A stretch of DNA of 45,365 nucleotides from an uncultured Pelagibacteraceae bacterium (lineage in GTDB: Bacteria; Pseudomonadota; Alphaproteobacteria; Pelagibacterales; Pelagibacteraceae), in the NCBI GenBank assembly GCA_902552035.1, contig CACDFC010000010.1:1-45365 (forward strand), in the 5' to 3' direction. Of the stretch, positions 1-8,164 are shown piece by piece. The translations under genes and the position numbers were made by a program. Position 1 is the first letter of the stretch. Every line of letters starts with the position of its first letter. The notes beneath the pieces were generated by a model, which saw only the letters and a program-made list of their open reading frames with translations, did no database searches and was not told the DNA's origin.

Positions 1-617
1 TCAATAATATTTGACATTTTTTTAATCATTTGCAATTTATTTAATTTGTCTGTTCTAATTAAATAAGCATCTTTTACTTTAACTAGTGGACTATGTTTTC
101 TACTTTTATCTAAAATAGTTCTTTGTCTTAAGGTTTTTTCAACCTCTTTTAAAGATACTTTTTTTTTAAGATCTTTCCAACGTCTATAACTGGCTGTTTT
201 TAAATTGCATTTGAAATAAAATGCATAGTCATATTTAGGATTTTTTTTAAGTATCTTACTTGCTATATCCCTACCCTCTACACAAATTCTTTTATTTTTC
301 TTAATAATTTTTTTTTGTAAAATATTAATTATTTCCCTTACTTTTTTCCTTTTCGCCAATATGCCAACATGTGTGCTGATAGATTGAGAATGTAATTTTT
401 GCTTCGATATTGTTTCATAAGAAACGTTTTTGAAAATTTTTTTTAAAAAGGAAATGATATTATTAGGTTTTTTATCTAATATTTTTTTACTAGCATACCT
501 GTATAACAACCCTGAATTTAACAATTTAAGTTTATATTTTTTTGATATTAGTTTTGCACCTGTACTTTTTCCACTTGCCGCTTCTCCGTCACATGCAATA
601 ATCAATGTTTTTTTCAT
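1..617 (-). CDS. cmk: Cytidylate kinase, C-terminus cut by window edge
   Basis: Phosphorylates CMP/dCMP to the diphosphates in the cytoplasm. I translated this frame by hand. It opens MKKTLIIACDGEAASGKST, with the nucleotide-binding P-loop at residues 11-19. It continues with LNSGLLYRYAS, EGRDIASKIL and, near the end, LRQRTILDKSRKHSPL followed by KDAYLIRTD, the order of conserved blocks in bacterial CMP kinases. The P-loop Glu-Ala in place of the common Gly-Pro is mildly unusual. About 205 codons are present with no stop, so only a few residues should be missing (family about 210-230). It starts 4 bp after the GGCT-like gene and is probably the last visible member of a minus-strand operon. 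In many proteobacteria rpsA follows cmk, but that would lie outside the window. Confidence 0.88.
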   Translation of the reverse strand, partial: MKKTLIIACDGEAASGKSTGAKLISKKYKLKLLNSGLLYRYASKKILDKKPNNIISFLKKIFKNVSYETISKQKLHSQSISTHVGILAKRKKVREIINILQKKIIKKNKRICVEGRDIASKILKKNPKYDYAFYFKCNLKTASYRRWKDLKKKVSLKEVEKTLRQRTILDKSRKHSPLVKVKDAYLIRTDKLNKLQMIKKMSNII

Positions 618-621
618 TTTA

Positions 622-1065
622 CTACCAATTTATCTTATAATTAATTTTATAATTCATAACTACTTTTTTTAAGTACATTGTGTCTAATAAACAGTCCTTG
701 TAACCTTGTATTATGGTATGTAGATATTTTGAACTTGGTTTTTGAAAATAATATACTTTCTGGATATATACTAAGACTTTCTTTCCTTTATATGTAAAGT
801 ATTCTTTTTGATAATATCCGTAATCAACTCCTTCATAAATATCTAGCTCTTTCTCATGTTCTTTTGTTATTTTCCAGATTGCTCCCTTAATTTTCGATTT
901 CTTACTTTTAATAATATTTGCGTGACCAAAAACAGAATGGTCTGTTTTATGACTGAAACATAATTTATAACCGTTTAATGCATAGTTATTTAAATGCTTT
1001 GCACCTTTACATCTAAATTTCATTTGGTGATGATTTAAATTGCTACCGTAGGCAAAATATAACAT
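622..1065 (-). CDS. Gamma-glutamylcyclotransferase-like protein
   Basis: A small protein of the GGCT/AIG2 fold. Known members release 5-oxoproline from gamma-glutamyl amines or amino acids. The N-terminus MLYFAYGSNL contains the hallmark YGSNL loop (residues 6-10), and the Glu in LDIYEGVDYGYY (E78) fits the catalytic glutamate position. At 147 aa it is normal length for the family. Its start codon directly follows the stop codon of the CinA-like gene, and cmk begins 4 bp further on, so the three are probably one transcript. The substrate cannot be read from sequence; several GGCT-fold proteins are not glutathione-pathway enzymes. Confidence 0.8.
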   Translation of the reverse strand: MLYFAYGSNLNHHQMKFRCKGAKHLNNYALNGYKLCFSHKTDHSVFGHANIIKSKKSKIKGAIWKITKEHEKELDIYEGVDYGYYQKEYFTYKGKKVLVYIQKVYYFQKPSSKYLHTIIQGYKDCLLDTMYLKKVVMNYKINYKINW

Positions 1066-1818
1066 TTAATCTCTGTCAACTATTTCAATTTTTTTTTCTT
1101 TAACAAACGCAATGATTTCAGATTTACAATTATTCAATTTTGTTTGATCTGTTCCTCGTAATACAATTGACACACCTAGTTTACCTGCCTTAAAAAAAGG
1201 ATAACTTCCAATATCAATGTCATTAAAATTATCTTGAACATTAGATAGATTTTTTGCAATTTCACTTTCAACTGTTCTTAAATTAAGTGTATTAGTTAAA
1301 ATTGGTTGACCACCAATAAGTTTGTTATTGATATCGCCTAACATTGATTTTAAAATCGATGGAACTCCGGGTAAACAAAATACATTTTCTACATAAAATC
1401 CAGGTGCTCCACTTGAAGGATTCAGTATTAGATTTGCTTTCATGGGCATATGCGCCATTTTTTGCCTACCTTCCGTAAATTCACCTGGTTTGTAATAACT
1501 TTCTAAAATTTTATAAGCTTCTTTATGAGGTCCATACTCCATATTAAATACCTTTGATACAGACGCAGATGTTATATCGTCATGTGTAGGACCTATCCCT
1601 CCAGACGTAAAAACATAATCAAATCTTTTTCTAAATTCATTAACTGTAGTAATTATAGTTTTTTCTATATCTGGGATTGTTTTCACTTCTTGAACTTTAA
1701 TCCCCAATGAATTCAGCCAAATTGATAGAGTACTGGTGTTAGTATCAACAGTTCTTCCAGATAATATTTCATTACCTATTATAACTATACCAGCAAATAT
1801 TTCTTTTTTATTTTTCAT
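1066..1818 (-). CDS. MoCF-domain (CinA N-terminal-like) protein
   Basis: 250 aa with the molybdopterin-binding (MoCF_biosynth) fold. GNEILSGRTVDTNT near residues 15-28 and TSGGIGPTHDDIT around 71-83 are the two signature loops shared with CinA, MoaB/MogA and the N-terminal half of eukaryotic FAD synthetase. The C-terminal nicotinamide-nucleotide amidase domain of full CinA is absent, as is common for alphaproteobacterial stand-alone versions. In full-length CinA this domain acts as an ADP-ribose/nucleotide pyrophosphatase, so a nucleotide or cofactor role is plausible, but the substrate is unknown. It is first in a minus-strand trio with the GGCT-like gene and cmk, and its start codon is only 22 bp from that of the divergent sfsA. 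Confidence 0.8.
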   Translation of the reverse strand: MKNKKEIFAGIVIIGNEILSGRTVDTNTSTLSIWLNSLGIKVQEVKTIPDIEKTIITTVNEFRKRFDYVFTSGGIGPTHDDITSASVSKVFNMEYGPHKEAYKILESYYKPGEFTEGRQKMAHMPMKANLILNPSSGAPGFYVENVFCLPGVPSILKSMLGDINNKLIGGQPILTNTLNLRTVESEIAKNLSNVQDNFNDIDIGSYPFFKAGKLGVSIVLRGTDQTKLNNCKSEIIAFVKEKKIEIVDRD

Positions 1819-1840
1819 TAATAAATATAAATAAAATTAA

Positions 1841-2527
1841 ATGAAATTTACCAATAGTTTATTTAAAGGCAAATTAATCAAGAGATATAAAAGATTTTTT
1901 ACAGATATAAAACTAAATAATTCAATAATAACCGCGCACTGTCCGAATACAGGTTCAATGAAAGGTTTGTTAGATGAAGGAAATAATGTCTGGGTATCTA
2001 AAAACGATGATCCTAAAAGAAAATTAAAGTTTACTTTAGAAATGATCGAAGCAAATAATATGTTTATTGGTGTTAACACACATAGAGCAAATAAAATTGT
2101 TCACCATGCATTAAAAAATAAACTCATTAATGAGTTTAAATCAATAGATAAAATCCAAAGTGAATTTAAATACTCAAATGATACGAGATTTGATTTTCTT
2201 TGTGATAATAAATTATTGGAAGTTAAAAATGTAACATTGTTAAGAGACTCAAAAATAGCAGAATTCCCAGATGCAGTTACTTCAAGAGGTACAAAACACC
2301 TTAAAAATTTAATAAATTCGATTAAAAAAGGCTACAAACCCTTCGTCTTATTTTTAACTCAAATACAAGGTATAAATAATTTTAAAATAGCTAAAGATAT
2401 AGATGAGGAATATTATAAAAACTATCTTATTGCTAAAAAAGCTGGTGTAAACTTTATAGCTTATAGATGTAAATTAAGTTCTAAAGAAATAAAAATTGAA
2501 AAAAAAATTAAAATAATTGATGAATAA
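1841..2527 (+). CDS. sfsA: SfsA family protein (sugar fermentation stimulation homolog)
   Basis: 228 aa, normal for SfsA (about 230). The conserved N-terminal stretch HCPNTGSMKGLL (roughly residues 29-40) and the later LLEVKNVTL and FPDAVTSRGTKHL blocks identify the family. Its central and C-terminal part resembles a nuclease-like (PD-(D/E)XK-type) core. E. coli SfsA binds DNA non-specifically, but its cellular job is still poorly defined, so the name is inherited rather than functional. The gene overlaps the start of map by 8 bp and is divergent from the CinA-like gene with 22 bp between start codons. Confidence 0.88.
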   Translation: MKFTNSLFKGKLIKRYKRFFTDIKLNNSIITAHCPNTGSMKGLLDEGNNVWVSKNDDPKRKLKFTLEMIEANNMFIGVNTHRANKIVHHALKNKLINEFKSIDKIQSEFKYSNDTRFDFLCDNKLLEVKNVTLLRDSKIAEFPDAVTSRGTKHLKNLINSIKKGYKPFVLFLTQIQGINNFKIAKDIDEEYYKNYLIAKKAGVNFIAYRCKLSSKEIKIEKKIKIIDE

Positions 2528-3293
2528 TAATTATTTAGAAAAGTTTGAAAAAATGAGGGTTGCAGGGAAATTGGCAGCTCAAACATTAGACGAAGTAACT
2601 CCATTTATAAAACCTGGTGTAACTACAAATAAAATAGATAAAATTTGTTATGAATATATAAGAGATAATGGTGGTTACTCAGCACCACTTTTTTATAGGG
2701 GTTTTAAAAATTCTCTATGCACATCATTAAATCATGTCATTTGTCACGGTATACCGTCTGAGAGAGTTTTGGAAGATGGAGATATATTAAACGTAGATGT
2801 AACCGCTATTGTTGATGGTTACTATGGTGATACTAGCAGAATGTTTAATATTGGAAAAATTTCAGTTAAAGCAAAAAATCTTATTGATGCAACTTATCAG
2901 TCAATGATGAATGCAATTAAGATTTTGAAACCAGGAATTAAGTTAGGTGATATTGGTTATGAGATACAATCCTATGTAGAAGAAAAAAATTACAGTGTAG
3001 TAAGAGATTTTTGTGGTCATGGAATTAGTAATACCTTTCATGAACCACCAAATATTCTTCATTATGGAAAAAAAAATACTGGAGTTGAATTAAAACCTGG
3101 AATGACATTCACAATAGAACCAATGATTAATATTGGAAAATATGAGTCTAAGTTACTCAACGATGGTTGGACTGCTGTAACTAAAGATAAATCACTATCT
3201 GCACAATTTGAGCATACTTTAGGAATCACTGAAAATGGTTATGAAATATTTACAGAATCTGTTAAAAATTACACATTACCTCCATATAATTAA
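2520..3293 (+). CDS. map: Type I methionine aminopeptidase
   Basis: Removes the initiator Met from nascent proteins using a dinuclear metal centre. All metal ligands are visible: D93 and D104 (LNVDVTAIVDGYYGDTS), H167 (FCGHGIS), E200 (FTIEPM) and E231 (QFEHTL), plus the substrate-binding His in VICHG (H76). Length of about 257 aa fits type Ia. I take the ATG at 2520. An adjacent in-frame TTG at 2517 would add one residue and cannot be excluded. The start lies inside the end of sfsA, and the stop shares its last base with the purB start (TAATG), suggesting coupled translation. Confidence 0.95.
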   Translation: MNNNYLEKFEKMRVAGKLAAQTLDEVTPFIKPGVTTNKIDKICYEYIRDNGGYSAPLFYRGFKNSLCTSLNHVICHGIPSERVLEDGDILNVDVTAIVDGYYGDTSRMFNIGKISVKAKNLIDATYQSMMNAIKILKPGIKLGDIGYEIQSYVEEKNYSVVRDFCGHGISNTFHEPPNILHYGKKNTGVELKPGMTFTIEPMINIGKYESKLLNDGWTAVTKDKSLSAQFEHTLGITENGYEIFTESVKNYTLPPYN

Positions 3294-4585
3294 TGATTGA
3301 TAGATACTCTAGAAAAGAACTTGTCAGAATTTGGTCAGAGGAAAACAAATATAAAATTTGGCTAGATGTAGAAATTGCTGCAGCAGAAGCAATGGAAAAG
3401 TATAAAATTATACCTAAAGGAGTATCTAGTGTTGTTAAGAAAAAAGCAAAAATAAATGTAGTTAGAATCAAAAAAATTGAGTCTAAAGTAAAACATGATG
3501 TGATTGCATTCCTCACTTCAGTAACTGAACAATCTGGAATAAAAGCTAGATACCTTCACCAAGGAATGACATCCTCTGATGTTTTAGATACAACATTCAA
3601 TATTCAATTAGTTCAATCAGGAAGAATTATTTTAAAAGATTTAGATAAAATACTCTCCATTTTAAAAAAGAAAGCAAATAAATATAAAATGACACCATGT
3701 ATAGGTAGAAGTCACGGAATACACGCTGAGCCAATTACATTTGGATTAAAGTTAGCTTCCTTTTACGCAGAGTTTAAAAGAAATAAAAAAAGATTAATTA
3801 ATGCTATTGATGAAATTTCTACGTGCGCAATTTCAGGAGCAGTAGGTACATACGCCAATGTAAATCCTAAAATTGAATTATATGTTGCAAATAAACTTAA
3901 ATTAAAACCAGAGACTATTTCAACTCAAATTATACCAAGAGATAGACATGCATATTATTTTTCTATTTTAGGAATAATTGCTGGATCAATTGAGAGGATA
4001 TCTACTGAGATAAGACACCTTCAAAGATCTGAGGTGTATGAGTTACAAGAATACTTTTCTAAAGACCAAAAAGGTTCATCAGCTATGCCACATAAAAAAA
4101 ATCCAATTTTAAGCGAAAATTTAACTGGATTAGCCAGAATGGTAAGAAGTTATGTTACCCCAGCACTTGAAAATATAGCCTTGTGGCATGAAAGAGACAT
4201 TTCACATTCAAGCGTTGAAAGAAATATAGGACCTGATGCAAACGTTACTATAGATTTTGCCTTAGCAAGATTAGCAAACATTCTTGACAAGATGATAGTT
4301 TATCCAAAAGCTATGATTAATAATTTAAATTTAACAAAAGGGCTAATATTTTCGCAAGAAGTTATGTTAGAACTTACTAAACAAGGCATGTCAAGGGAAT
4401 CAGCTTATAAGCATGTTCAGAAGAATGCGAAAAAATGTTTTCAAGAAAATAAAAACCTACTTGATTTACTTTTAAATGACAAAATCATAATAGACAAAAT
4501 TAATGAAAAAAAATTAAAAAATATATTTGTTTACAAGAAACACTTTAAAAACATTAACTATGTTTTTAAAAGATTGTTTAAATAA
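3293..4585 (+). CDS. purB: Adenylosuccinate lyase
   Basis: Catalyses two fumarate-releasing steps, SAICAR to AICAR and adenylosuccinate to AMP. The fumarase/aspartase superfamily signature GSSAMPHKKNP sits at residues 261-271. Its Ser loop supplies the catalytic serine of the family. The conserved His blocks GRSHGIHAEP and HQGMTSSD are also present. 430 aa is normal for the short bacterial type. The start and stop codons overlap the neighbours by one base on both sides (TAATG). It heads a pur gene run that is interrupted by two glycosyltransferases before purC. Confidence 0.97.
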   Translation: MIDRYSRKELVRIWSEENKYKIWLDVEIAAAEAMEKYKIIPKGVSSVVKKKAKINVVRIKKIESKVKHDVIAFLTSVTEQSGIKARYLHQGMTSSDVLDTTFNIQLVQSGRIILKDLDKILSILKKKANKYKMTPCIGRSHGIHAEPITFGLKLASFYAEFKRNKKRLINAIDEISTCAISGAVGTYANVNPKIELYVANKLKLKPETISTQIIPRDRHAYYFSILGIIAGSIERISTEIRHLQRSEVYELQEYFSKDQKGSSAMPHKKNPILSENLTGLARMVRSYVTPALENIALWHERDISHSSVERNIGPDANVTIDFALARLANILDKMIVYPKAMINNLNLTKGLIFSQEVMLELTKQGMSRESAYKHVQKNAKKCFQENKNLLDLLLNDKIIIDKINEKKLKNIFVYKKHFKNINYVFKRLFK

Positions 4586-5676
4586 TGAAAAAAAAAAAAT
4601 TAATTTTTTTTCTACCAGAATTTGTATATGGAGGTGCTGGTAAATCTATTACATCTTTGTGCAAAAATCTGAATAAAAAAATATTTAGTATTACAATTAT
4701 ATGCTTAAATAAGTGCTATTACAAAAATCAACTTAAAAATTTTTGTAAAATATATGAGATTAATTCAAAGAGGGTAATTTTTGCTCAGAGCGAAATTAGT
4801 AGAATAATTAAAAGAGAAATTTCCAATAATTCGGATAATATTTTTATTTCAAATCTTTTTCATACAAATGCAATAACTGCACTATTTCAATCTAATCACT
4901 CAAATTTAAAACTTGTTTTTACCGAAAGGACTGCATTTAAAGAATTATATATATATTTTGGTTTTTATGACTTTATTAAAAAGGTTATAATAAAAATAAT
5001 TTTAAAATTCTTTTATAGTAGAGCTAATTTAATAATTGCAAACTCAAAAAGAGTGGCAAATGATTTAAGTAATTTTTCAAATGTTAAAACAAATTATGTG
5101 TATCCAGGGTCATTTAAAAAATTAATTATTAAAAAAAATAAACACAAAAAAAATTATAATATAATTTCGATCGGTAGATTAAGTAAAGAAAAAGGTTTTG
5201 ATTTACTGGTAAAATCTTTTGTCAATATAGATAAAAAAAAATATACACTTTCAATAATCGGCGACGGAAATGAAAAGAAAAAAATAATTAATTTAATAAA
5301 ATATAATAAACTTGAAAAAAATATTAAAATCCTAGGTTTTAAAAAAGATGTTTATCCGTTCATAAAGAAAGCTGATTTATTAATAAATACATCGTATTTT
5401 GAAGGCTTTCCAAATGTAATTATCGAAGCTTTGAGTTGTTCCGTTCCAGTAATTTGTTCTAGAAGTCATGGTGGAATTTATGAAATATTAAAGAATGAAA
5501 CTTATGGAGACCTTTTTATCAATGGTAGTACTAATGACCTTGAAAAAAAAATTAATAATTTTTTAAAAAATCCAACCAAATTAATAAGAAAATGTCATAA
5601 AGCAAGATTGGATCTAAAAAGATTCTCTGAATCAAAAAGTGCTAAAAAATATGAAAATTTATTTTTAAATTTATAA
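4585..5676 (+). CDS. GT4-type glycosyltransferase
   Basis: 363 aa, GT-B fold. The N-terminal domain begins with a strand and glycine-rich loop (LPEFVYGGAGKS). The C-terminal domain carries SIGRLSKEKGFDLLV and the E-x7-E element in EGFPNVIIEALSCSVPV, the GT4 nucleotide-sugar site. It probably adds a hexose or similar sugar to a surface glycan or lipid at the cytoplasmic face; donor and acceptor cannot be read. The coding sequence is visibly more A/T-rich (long Lys/Asn/Ile runs) than flanking purB and purC, suggesting a different history. It is nonetheless joined to purB by a one-base TAATG overlap, so it is probably transcribed with the purine genes. Confidence 0.87.
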   Translation: MKKKKLIFFLPEFVYGGAGKSITSLCKNLNKKIFSITIICLNKCYYKNQLKNFCKIYEINSKRVIFAQSEISRIIKREISNNSDNIFISNLFHTNAITALFQSNHSNLKLVFTERTAFKELYIYFGFYDFIKKVIIKIILKFFYSRANLIIANSKRVANDLSNFSNVKTNYVYPGSFKKLIIKKNKHKKNYNIISIGRLSKEKGFDLLVKSFVNIDKKKYTLSIIGDGNEKKKIINLIKYNKLEKNIKILGFKKDVYPFIKKADLLINTSYFEGFPNVIIEALSCSVPVICSRSHGGIYEILKNETYGDLFINGSTNDLEKKINNFLKNPTKLIRKCHKARLDLKRFSESKSAKKYENLFLNL

Positions 5677-5677
5677 T

Positions 5678-6448
5678 ATGAAAATTTCAGTACTAATATC
5701 AAATTATAATAAGTATAAATTTTTAAAAAAGACATTAAAGAATATAGTTAATCAAAATTTTAAAGATTATGAAATTATCCTATTTGATGATAAATCTGAA
5801 GACAAGTCAGTAGATTTGATTAAAAAATATAAAAAGATCAAATTAATTATAAATAAGAAGAAAAAAATTCCATTCTCTCCAATGTTAAACCAGATTAATG
5901 CTGTCTACGAAGCCTTTAAAAAGTCAAAAGGTGATGTGATATGTCTTATGGATGCTGATGATTTATTTTTTAAAAATAAAATTTTAAATATAAATAATTT
6001 TTTCATAAAAAATAAAGATAAGAAATTTTTAGTAAATACACCTGAAACTTTTGGTACTTATTTTAAATATAAAAATAAAAATAGTAATAAACATATATGG
6101 CCAACAATATTTCCCACAAGCTGTATTTCTGCTAGACGAATATTTTTCTCAAAATTTTTTAAATATTCAATGCTAAAGAGATATAAAAATTTAGCGATTG
6201 ATGCACGATTGAATATTTTTGCAAAATATTATTATAATGATTTTAATGTCCTACAAAAAAAACTAAATTCTTATACTATTGACCAAAAAGGCAACTGGTC
6301 TCAATATAATCATCTAAGTATAAATTGGTGGATAAGTAGAAATGAAGCCTTTGAATATCTCAAATATATTTTAAAATTACGTAAAATTAGATTTAAAAAG
6401 AGTAGTGATTATTATCTTACAAAATTTGTTAACTTATTTATTTTTTAA
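5678..6448 (+). CDS. Family 2 (GT-A) glycosyltransferase
   Basis: 256 aa. The N-terminus has the GT2 pattern: SVLISNYNKYKFLKKTL, IILFDDKSEDKS, then CLMDADDLFF around residues 88-97, whose Asp pair would bind metal and the nucleotide sugar. The C-terminal third is divergent and has no long membrane anchor, although the last residues are hydrophobic. It follows the GT4 gene after 1 bp, and purC begins 8 bp later. The very high A+T and Lys/Asn content match the GT4 neighbour, so the pair probably arrived together. Acceptor unknown; surface polysaccharide synthesis is the usual role. Confidence 0.85.
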   Translation: MKISVLISNYNKYKFLKKTLKNIVNQNFKDYEIILFDDKSEDKSVDLIKKYKKIKLIINKKKKIPFSPMLNQINAVYEAFKKSKGDVICLMDADDLFFKNKILNINNFFIKNKDKKFLVNTPETFGTYFKYKNKNSNKHIWPTIFPTSCISARRIFFSKFFKYSMLKRYKNLAIDARLNIFAKYYYNDFNVLQKKLNSYTIDQKGNWSQYNHLSINWWISRNEAFEYLKYILKLRKIRFKKSSDYYLTKFVNLFIF

Positions 6449-6456
6449 ATTTTTAT

Positions 6457-7245
6457 ATGAAAAAAGGTAAAAAACTTTATGAAGGAAAAGCAAAAGTTAT
6501 TTTTGCAACGAATGTAAAAAATTTAGTAATTCAACATTTTAAAGATGATGCAACTGCATTTAATAATAAAAAAAAAGCTAAGATTAATGGAAAAGGAGTT
6601 TTGAATAATAGAATATCTGAACATATTTTATTAAATCTCTCTCAAATTGGAATAAAAAATCATTTTGTGAAAAGATTAAACATGCGTGAACAACTAGTTA
6701 AATTAGTAGATATAATACCTATTGAATTTATTGTTAGAAATATTGCTACGGGATCTTTAACTAAACGTCTTGGAATTGAGGATGGAACTGTTTTAGATGA
6801 ACCTTTATTAGAGTATTGTCTAAAAGATGACAAGCTTGGCGATCCATTAATAGCTAAAGAACATATTTATGTATTTAAATGGGCAACCAAAAAAGAGATT
6901 GATAAAATAGAAAAATGTTTGCTCAGAATAAATGATTTCATGATTGGTATGTTTAGGGGGATTAATATTAAGTTAGTTGATTTTAAAGTAGAATTTGGAA
7001 GATACAAAAACAACGGAAAAAATGAAATTATTCTAGCTGACGAAATTAGCCCTGACACTTGTAGATTGTGGGATGCTAAAAGTGAAAAAAAGTTAGATAA
7101 AGATCGATTTAGAAATAATTTAGGTAATTTAATTGAGGCTTATCAAGATGTGGCAAGAAGATTAGGGATTCTTTACGAACAAGCAAATATAACACCAATC
7201 AAATACATGAAACCTCATTCACTAAAGTTTAAGAAAACTAAATGA
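6457..7245 (+). CDS. purC: Phosphoribosylaminoimidazole-succinocarboxamide synthase
   Basis: SAICAR synthetase joins CAIR and aspartate using ATP in purine synthesis. The start KLYEGKAKVIFAT is the ATP-binding glycine-rich strand. Internal blocks IEFIVRNIATGSLTKRLG and ILADEISPDTCRLWD are the two PROSITE-type signatures of PurC. 262 aa is the length seen in alphaproteobacteria. Its last codons overlap purS by 4 bp (ATGA). There is no Shine-Dalgarno sequence; the ATG follows a U-rich stretch. Confidence 0.96.
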   Translation: MKKGKKLYEGKAKVIFATNVKNLVIQHFKDDATAFNNKKKAKINGKGVLNNRISEHILLNLSQIGIKNHFVKRLNMREQLVKLVDIIPIEFIVRNIATGSLTKRLGIEDGTVLDEPLLEYCLKDDKLGDPLIAKEHIYVFKWATKKEIDKIEKCLLRINDFMIGMFRGINIKLVDFKVEFGRYKNNGKNEIILADEISPDTCRLWDAKSEKKLDKDRFRNNLGNLIEAYQDVARRLGILYEQANITPIKYMKPHSLKFKKTK

Positions 7246-7475
7246 AGATTAAAGTAATCGTTACTCTAAAAGAAGGTGTTCTCGATCCTCAAGGTAAAGC
7301 TATACAACAAACGTTAAACGGGATGGGATTTTCAAGTGTTAACCAAGTTAGACAAGGAAAATATTTTGATGTGGAGGTTGATGATAGTGATGAAACCAAA
7401 GCAAAAGAAAAAGTAGAAGATATGTGTAAGAAACTTTTAGCAAATTTAGTAATCGAGGACTATAAAATCATTTAA
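7242..7475 (+). CDS. purS: FGAM synthetase subunit PurS
   Basis: 77 aa. Small adaptor of the three-part formylglycinamidine ribonucleotide synthetase; a PurS dimer bridges the glutaminase PurQ to the synthetase PurL. Its recognisable features are KVIVTLKEGVLDPQGKA at the N-terminus and GKYFDVEVDD in the middle. It overlaps purC by 4 bp and lies 5 bp before purQ, so the order is C-S-Q-L as in many alphaproteobacteria. Confidence 0.95.
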   Translation: MKIKVIVTLKEGVLDPQGKAIQQTLNGMGFSSVNQVRQGKYFDVEVDDSDETKAKEKVEDMCKKLLANLVIEDYKII

Positions 7476-7480
7476 TTAAA

Positions 7481-8164
7481 ATGAAATCGTCAGTAATAAT
7501 TTTTCCAGGTTCAAACTGTGATAGAGACATGGATGTTGCTCTCAAAAAATTTGGTTTTAAAAATAAAATGGTTTGGCATGATGACAATGAATTGCCAAAA
7601 AGTGATCTAATTGTATTGCCAGGAGGTTTTTCTTATGGGGATTACCTGAGATGTGGAAGTATAGCCGGAAAATCAAATATAATAAAATCTGTAATTAAAT
7701 TTGCTCAATCAGGAGGTTTAGTTTTAGGTATATGTAATGGGTTTCAAATATTAACTGAGACAGGACTATTACCAGGCATTTTACAACAAAATAAGAATAT
7801 TGAATTTATTTGTAAAAATGTACATGTCAAAGTTGCTGATAAATCAAATAAATATTTTAAAAATATTAAAAAAGAAATTTTAGAACTTCACATAGCTCAC
7901 AATGAGGGTAATTATTTCTGTTCAAATAATGATTTGAAATTCTTAGAGGACAACAATCAAATTGCCGTTAAATATTGTAATGCCAAAGGTAATTGTAATT
8001 TAGAAAGTAATCCTAATGGTGCTTTAAAAAATATTGCAGGAGTTTTTAATAAAGAGAAAAATATATTAGGAATGATGCCACATCCAGAAAGAATGATTGA
8101 TAAATATTTGTCTGGTGAAGATGGAGCATTGTTTTTTCAAAATTTGATTGGAAATTTAGGATAA
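7481..8164 (+). CDS. purQ: FGAM synthetase glutaminase subunit PurQ
   Basis: Class I glutamine amidotransferase that delivers ammonia to PurL. The nucleophile is C85 in GICNGFQIL, and the His/Glu pair is in MMPHPERM near the C-terminus. The oxyanion loop [13 protein letters not shown] is also clear. 227 aa, normal for stand-alone PurQ. The stop shares a base with the purL start (TAATG), which fits stoichiometric co-translation of complex partners. Confidence 0.96.
   Translation: MKSSVIIFPGSNCDRDMDVALKKFGFKNKMVWHDDNELPKSDLIVLPGGFSYGDYLRCGSIAGKSNIIKSVIKFAQSGGLVLGICNGFQILTETGLLPGILQQNKNIEFICKNVHVKVADKSNKYFKNIKKEILELHIAHNEGNYFCSNNDLKFLEDNNQIAVKYCNAKGNCNLESNPNGALKNIAGVFNKEKNILGMMPHPERMIDKYLSGEDGALFFQNLIGNLG

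Noticed and set aside
430..672. An 80-codon plus-strand open frame
   Set aside because: It lies antisense to cmk, whose P-loop and kinase motifs are clear; the plus frame has no recognisable family and a hydrophobic composition expected from the reverse of A/T-rich coding.
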